64,000 bases of DNA from JBQTKD01 sp963703165. Its GTDB lineage: Bacteria; Actinomycetota; Actinomycetes; Sporichthyales; Sporichthyaceae. How positions within the stretch are numbered: the stretch's first letter is position 1; each line of letters opens with the position of its first letter. Below are positions 60,371 through 64,000 of this stretch, piece by piece. The stretch spans positions 3,720,001 to 3,784,000 of the forward strand of contig OY969798.1 in NCBI GenBank assembly GCA_963703165.1. The letters run 5' to 3'. The notes under the pieces are model-generated. The model ran no database searches and was not told the origin of the DNA. It worked only from the letters and a program-made list of their open reading frames with translations. The translations under genes were made by a program, and so were the position numbers.

Positions 60371-60931
60371 ATGCGCACAGGACTGTCGTTGGTCGCGGCG
60401 AGCGGACTGGTCGGGGTTTTCCTGCTCGGGCGGACGCTCGTCCCCGACCCGACCGACGTGCCAGACCTCGGCGATCCGGTGGTGCTCCAGGCCCCGGCGG
60501 TAGGCGGGACCGTCGAGCCGGACGAATCGAGTGAGCCAAACCGTCCCGGCTCCATAGGGAACGGCACCGGCGGGTCCCCGGCCGTTCCGACGGGCACGGC
60601 GCTCCCCCGACCCGAGGCGACGCCGGACCGCGTCCCGGTCCCGGTTTGCTCCGTGCACAAGGACTACGACGAGCAGGACAGTCGGGATCGCGGGGCCGAC
60701 GAGGACGGCTGCGTCGATGACCGGGGAGCCGACAAGAAGCAGACCGAGGAGGAGAAGAAGGCGGAGAAGAAGGCCAAGGAGGAGCGGAAGAAGGCGGAGA
60801 AGAAGGCCGAGGAGGAGCAGAAGAAGGCGGAGAAGAAGGCCGAGGAGGAGCAGAAGAAGGCGGAGAAGAAGGCCGAGGAGGAGCAGAAGAAGACCGGGCG
60901 ATCCGACGGTTCCCAGTCCGATGACGAGTGA
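60371..60931 (+). CDS. Exported or anchored protein with a Lys/Glu coiled coil
   Basis: The 186-residue protein has an N-terminal hydrophobic segment (LSLVAASGLVGVFLLGRTLV), a Pro/Gly/Thr linker of about 80 residues with one Cys (PVPVCSVHKDYDEQ), and a C-terminal coiled coil made of three exact 11-residue repeats KKAEKKAEEEQ. ATG 60371 is chosen. It is the first gene of the operon with the histidine kinase and overlaps it by 11 bp. I do not recognise a family; a role in sensing or in surface interaction with the kinase is only a possibility. Confidence 0.65.
   Translation: MRTGLSLVAASGLVGVFLLGRTLVPDPTDVPDLGDPVVLQAPAVGGTVEPDESSEPNRPGSIGNGTGGSPAVPTGTALPRPEATPDRVPVPVCSVHKDYDEQDSRDRGADEDGCVDDRGADKKQTEEEKKAEKKAKEERKKAEKKAEEEQKKAEKKAEEEQKKAEKKAEEEQKKTGRSDGSQSDDE
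60788..60886 (+). repeat. 33-bp tandem repeat, three exact copies
   Basis: Units at 60788-60820, 60821-60853 and 60854-60886 begin AAGAAGGCGGAGAAGAAGGC and encode KKAEKKAEEEQ each. The exact identity points to recent slippage or expansion inside the coiled-coil gene. Confidence 0.9.
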
Positions 60932-62378
60932 ACGAGCGCCTCGGCCCGGCCGCGAGGCGCTGCGCTCAGTGCGCATCCGCATCCTCGCCTGGGTCGTGCT
61001 GCTCTCCGCTCTGGCGCTCGCTGTCGCCGGCGGCGCGTTCTACCTGGTCGAACGCGAGCGAGCCGACCGTCGGATCTCGACCGAACTCGCGCGGGAGGCG
61101 GCGGAGTTCGAGGCCTTCGCGAAGGGGTCGGTCGACCCGGCCACCGGTGCCACGTACACCTCTGCGGACCGACTGCTCCGGGCGTCGCTGCGCCGCAACG
61201 TGCCGGAGGAGCACCAGGCCCTGCTCGGCTTCGTCGACGGAAAGCCGGCCTATGTCCAGGGCACGCGAGCCGCGGCCCTCGCCGACGCCGACGAGTTCGT
61301 CGCCGCGATCGCGGCGGTGCGCGACGGTGGCAGCGGCGAGGTCGACGTCGCCGGCCAGACTGTCCGCTTCGCGGCGAAGGCGGTCCAGGCACCTCGCTCC
61401 GACGGCACGTTCGTGGCCGCGTTTTTCGTCGAGGCAGAGCGCGCGGAACTCCACGAGGCGGTCCGGAGCTACGCTCTGGTGGCCCTCGTGGCGCTGCTGG
61501 CCGTCGCCGCCGGTGCCGCCTCGGTCGCCGGTCGGCTGCTGCGCCCGCTGCGGGAGCTGCGTGCCACGGCCGAGCAGATCGGGCACACCGACCTCACGAG
61601 GCGCATCGAGGTCACCGGCCACGACGACGTGTCGGATCTGGCGGTCACCTTCAACCGGATGCTCGATCGCCTCGAGGAGGCGTTCGCGACACAGCGTCGG
61701 TTCCTCGACGACGCCGGCCACGAGTTGCGCACCCCGATCACGATTGTCCGTGGACACCTGGAGTTGATGGCGGTCGAGGACCTCCCCGAAACGCGGGCAC
61801 TGGTCCTGGACGAGCTCGACCGCATGAGTCGCCTGGTCGACGACCTGATCATGCTGGCCCGCGCGGAGCGTCCGGACTTCCTGCGCCCGAGTTTCGTGGA
61901 CGTCTCAGCACTGACGGACGAGGTGCTGGACAAGGCGCGCGGACTCGCCCCGCGACGGTGGCGGTGCGACGCCCGCGCCGACGTGTCGATCGCCGCCGAC
62001 TCGCAGCGCCTCACCCAAGCGATGCTGCAACTGGCCGCCAACGCGGTGGCGCAGACCGGACCGAACGATTCGATCGCCGTCGGATCGGCCCTGCGCCCGG
62101 GCTGCGTGGAGCTGTGGGTCCGCGACACCGGGCCCGGGGTCGCACCGGCTGACGCCGAGCGGATCTTCCGCCGCTTCGAGCGTGCCGGCAACTCCGCCGG
62201 GGACGGCGCCGGCCTCGGCCTGTCGATCGTGCGCGCCATCGCGGTTGCCCATGGCGGTACGGTCCGTCTGCAGTCGACGCCGGGACACGGCGCGACGTTC
62301 ACCCTGGAACTACCTTGGGCCCCGGACCAGTCCGTGGCGGGGGCGGTTGCGGCGACGGCATCGAACGAGGAGCGATGA
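60921..62378 (+). CDS. Sensor histidine kinase
   Basis: The 485-residue kinase has two membrane segments (about residues 18-40 and 178-200) enclosing an outer domain of about 135 residues, a HAMP region (RPLRELRATAEQIGHTDLTR), a dimerisation helix with the phospho-accepting His in DDAGHELRTPITIVRG, and an ATP-binding domain with the N box (MLQLAANAVAQTG), GPGVAP and GAGLGLSIVRAIA. It should phosphorylate the response regulator encoded next (ATGA overlap). It overlaps the coiled-coil gene by 11 bp. The signal is unknown. Confidence 0.92.
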   Translation: MTSERAPRPGREALRSVRIRILAWVVLLSALALAVAGGAFYLVERERADRRISTELAREAAEFEAFAKGSVDPATGATYTSADRLLRASLRRNVPEEHQALLGFVDGKPAYVQGTRAAALADADEFVAAIAAVRDGGSGEVDVAGQTVRFAAKAVQAPRSDGTFVAAFFVEAERAELHEAVRSYALVALVALLAVAAGAASVAGRLLRPLRELRATAEQIGHTDLTRRIEVTGHDDVSDLAVTFNRMLDRLEEAFATQRRFLDDAGHELRTPITIVRGHLELMAVEDLPETRALVLDELDRMSRLVDDLIMLARAERPDFLRPSFVDVSALTDEVLDKARGLAPRRWRCDARADVSIAADSQRLTQAMLQLAANAVAQTGPNDSIAVGSALRPGCVELWVRDTGPGVAPADAERIFRRFERAGNSAGDGAGLGLSIVRAIAVAHGGTVRLQSTPGHGATFTLELPWAPDQSVAGAVAATASNEER

Positions 62379-63055
62379 ATCGGATCCTGGTGGCCGAGGA
62401 CGAGGAGCGCATCGCCGCGTTCGTCGCCAAAGGCCTACGTGCGGCGGGATTCACCCCCACGGTCGTCGGCGACGGAGATGCGGCTCTCTCACACGCGCTG
62501 TCGGAGGAGTTCGACCTGATGGTCCTCGACGTCGGCCTGCCCCAACTCGACGGCTTCACCGTTCTGCGGCGGCTGCGCGAGAAGCGCTCGTCCATGCCGG
62601 TGATCATGCTGACCGCGCGCGGTTCGATCGACGACACGGTCGCCGGTCTCGAGGGCGGCGCGGACGACTACCTCAGCAAGCCGTTTCGGTTCGAGGAACT
62701 GCTCGCGCGCATTCGACTGCGCATGCGCGACGAACGGGCGCCGGAGGTCGCGCAGCTGCGCGTGGGCGACCTGACGTTGGATCTGCGGACGCGGCGGGCC
62801 ACCGTTGCCGGCCGGTCCGTGGATCTGACAGCACGTGAGTTCATGCTGGCGGAGGTGCTGGTTCGCAATTGCGGCCAGGTCTTGTCCCGCGAGCAATTGC
62901 TGTCCCGGGTCTGGGGCTACGACTTCGACGTGCAGTCGAATGTCGTCGACGTCTACGTGCGCTACCTGCGGCGCAAGCTCGGCGCAGACAGAATCGAAAC
63001 CGCCCGGGGGATGGGGTATCGCTTCGCGGATCCGACCGTGCCCGCCGTGGACTGA
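62375..63055 (+). CDS. OmpR/PhoB family response regulator
   Basis: The 226-residue regulator has a receiver domain (acidic pocket VAEDEER, phospho-acceptor Asp in LMVLDVGLPQLDG near residue 52, Lys in YLSKPFRFEELLARI) and a winged-helix DNA-binding domain (VDLTAREFMLAEVLVRNCGQ, VVDVYVRYLRRKLG). It follows the kinase with a 4-bp overlap. OmpR-type proteins bind tandem half-sites at 10-11-bp spacing, and such an element occurs in its own promoter (60310) and at 63678, so autoregulation and control of the genes at 63078 and/or 63801 are likely. Confidence 0.93.
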   Translation: MNRILVAEDEERIAAFVAKGLRAAGFTPTVVGDGDAALSHALSEEFDLMVLDVGLPQLDGFTVLRRLREKRSSMPVIMLTARGSIDDTVAGLEGGADDYLSKPFRFEELLARIRLRMRDERAPEVAQLRVGDLTLDLRTRRATVAGRSVDLTAREFMLAEVLVRNCGQVLSREQLLSRVWGYDFDVQSNVVDVYVRYLRRKLGADRIETARGMGYRFADPTVPAVD

Positions 63056-63077
63056 GAGCGGCGGGCACGGCGACGGG

Positions 63078-63599
63078 TCAGTCTCCGTCGCGACTGGCGG
63101 CCGAAACCCCGCTCACCTTCGAGACCTTGCTGGCCTTTGAGGCCTTGCTCAGCTTCGAGGCCTTACTGACCTTCGAGGCCGTGCTGGCCTTTGAGGCCTT
63201 GCTCAGCTTCGAGGCCTTGCTGGCGGCGGAGACCTTGCTGACCTTGGATGCCTTGTCAGCGGCCTTCGCCTCGGCCTTCGCGACCTTTTCCGCCGCCTTG
63301 ACCTGCACCTTCTCCACCTTCGCCACGGCCTTGGCGGCGATCTTCTGCGCGCGGGTGGGCTTCTCCACGGTCTGGATCCCCTCGACGCGGCTCGCGATGC
63401 TGTTCGTCGCGCCGGTGGCGTCGTCGCCGCTGGGGTCGAGGTCGTCGTCGTCGCCGTCGTCCACCATCACCTGGGCGGCCACGTCGTCACGCTTGGCCGC
63501 CGGATCGTCATCGGCCGAGGCGATGCCGATCCCGAGGACGCTGATGGCGAAGGTGCCGGCTAGGCCGATGATCCCGGACTTGATGAGGTTGGTACGCAT
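63078..63599 (-). CDS. Secreted Lys/Ala/Ser-rich low-complexity protein
   Basis: The 173-residue product has a signal peptide (NLIKSGIIGLAGTFAISVLG, then IGIASA), an acidic stretch (VMVDDGDDDDLDPSGDD), a helical Lys/Ala part (AQKIAAKAVAKVEKVQVKAA) and a C-terminal run of SKAS and SKVS/SKLS repeats. The tail resembles histone-H1-like or adhesion tails in composition, but the signal means it acts outside the cell. It is convergent with the response regulator gene (22 bp apart). Its promoter contains copy 2 of the 27-bp element, so it is a probable target of that regulator. Confidence 0.65.
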   Translation of the reverse strand: MRTNLIKSGIIGLAGTFAISVLGIGIASADDDPAAKRDDVAAQVMVDDGDDDDLDPSGDDATGATNSIASRVEGIQTVEKPTRAQKIAAKAVAKVEKVQVKAAEKVAKAEAKAADKASKVSKVSAASKASKLSKASKASTASKVSKASKLSKASKASKVSKVSGVSAASRDGD

Positions 63600-63666
63600 G
63601 GTTCCCCTCCTGCGAGTCGCCCTGGCCTGGCGCCCGGCGTCTGAGCCTCATGGTGGAGGGGGTCGC

Positions 63667-63704
63667 TGAGATCCCTGTGAGCGACAGATGAGGGGTTCCT
63701 CATC
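63667..63704 (+). promoter_or_regulatory. 27-bp TGAGC-GATGAG-CTCATC element, copy 2, with a third TGAG
   Basis: TGAG occurs at 63667, 63678 and 63689, exactly 11 bp apart, and the last is part of GATGAGG-GGTT-CCTCATC (63687-63704), an exact inverted repeat. From 63678 the layout is the same as copy 1 at 60310. It lies between the divergent genes at 63078 and 63801. Confidence 0.65.
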
Positions 63705-63800
63705 GTCCAGGAGGGCGGGATTTGTCGGACGCGGCTCGCGAATCAGGTCAGATGGGGCATAATCGACGCAGTTAGTTACTCGGAGTAAAGAGGAGCTTTC

Positions 63801-64000
63801 ATGGCGCGGGACGTCAGCGTTGCCTGGGTCGGCGGGGGTTCGTTCGTCGGGGCGGTGCTACTGGCCGGCGTGCTTGTCGCGCCTCAGGTGGCAGTGGCCG
63901 ACGAGCCCGACACCCCCTGTCAGGCAGACATCATCGTCGATCTGGACCCGGGCGTGAGCGTGCAGCCGTCGTCGGGGAGCTTCACCAGCACCGGCGAGCA
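63801..64000 (+). CDS. Secreted protein, 5' part only (runs off the right edge)
   Basis: The gene starts at ATG 63801 with AAAGAGGAG ahead and stays open to the end of the window. The 66 visible residues are a signal peptide (GGSFVGAVLLAGVLVAPQVAVA, cleavage near VADE) and the beginning of an extracytoplasmic part (CQADIIVDLDPGVSVQPSSG). CATAAT at 63758-63763 may be the -10 element. The mature part cannot be assigned. It is divergent from the Lys/Ser-rich protein gene and shares the promoter region with the 27-bp element. Confidence 0.7.
   Translation, partial: MARDVSVAWVGGGSFVGAVLLAGVLVAPQVAVADEPDTPCQADIIVDLDPGVSVQPSSGSFTSTGE

Noticed and set aside
60323..60982. A Leu-rich repeated frame on the minus strand opposite the coiled-coil gene
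   Set aside because: It is the complement of the 33-bp Lys/Glu repeats. The plus-strand gene has a signal segment and a coupled kinase gene.

Overview
The window is very G+C-rich chromosomal DNA of an actinobacterium. The evidence is a mycothiol S-conjugate amidase gene (mca), a GTP-type PEP carboxykinase, a PIN-PhoH (PhoH2-type) gene, many GTG starts, and a gene order greA - mca - small membrane protein - hemolysin III - uppS - phoH2 - fumarase that is familiar from Actinobacteria. The genus cannot be decided from the sequence. No rRNA, tRNA, CRISPR array, integrase or transposase was seen.

Layout. 0-12 kb: catabolic or accessory genes (lipoprotein, bicupin with AraC regulator, acyl-CoA synthetase beside a decayed TetR gene, PucR regulator facing an FAD oxidoreductase and a two-subunit molybdenum hydroxylase of the isoquinoline 1-oxidoreductase type). 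11.8-16.4 kb: envelope genes (a pair of secreted collagen-like proteins, one carrying a seven-repeat RCC1 propeller, a MaoC hydratase, a polysaccharide deacetylase, a TlpA-like lipoprotein). 16.4-19.8 kb: metal homeostasis (60-bp repeats, ArsR-type sensor and CDF exporter, DUF3105-DUF305 pair, and a 20-residue metallothionein-like peptide). 20-26.7 kb: small hypothetical proteins, Bax1-like membrane protein, SGNH hydrolase, cystathionine beta-synthase. 27-31.8 kb: P450-TetR-luciferase-like cluster, then YciI and MsrA. 31.9-46.8 kb: metB, MFS, VWA/AAA pair, fadD, FIST, ROK kinase, MFS, ilvA, DrrAB-type ABC exporter. 46.8-59 kb: conserved core (Crp, greA, mca, uppS, phoH2, fumarase, pckG) interrupted by a DUF559 gene and a GNAT gene bracketed by palindromic repeats. 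59.3-64 kb: Ser/Thr kinase and a sensory island (coiled-coil protein, histidine kinase, response regulator, two secreted proteins).

How parts work together. CBS and MetB are the two genes of cysteine/methionine interconversion; fumarase and PEPCK serve the TCA cycle and gluconeogenesis; Mca belongs to mycothiol detoxification. The ArsR-CDF operon, the DUF pair and the metallothionein peptide form a metal-handling block. The histidine kinase/response regulator operon shares a 27-bp promoter element with a second promoter 3.4 kb away, which suggests a local regulon.

The most unusual items are: a family of nine 46-bp palindromic repeats in arrays with a 73-bp (once 72-bp) period; two adjacent collagen-like proteins with stalks of identical length (27 Gly-X-Y triplets); the 20-residue Cys-rich peptide; a structured leader with a T-box-like motif before phoH2; and a Ser in place of the usual reactive Cys in PEPCK. 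At least eight otherwise well-conserved genes carry single-base frameshifts, mostly +1, which looks more like sequence error than decay and should be kept in mind when reading 15.2, 18.2, 40.5-42.1 and 48.9 kb.
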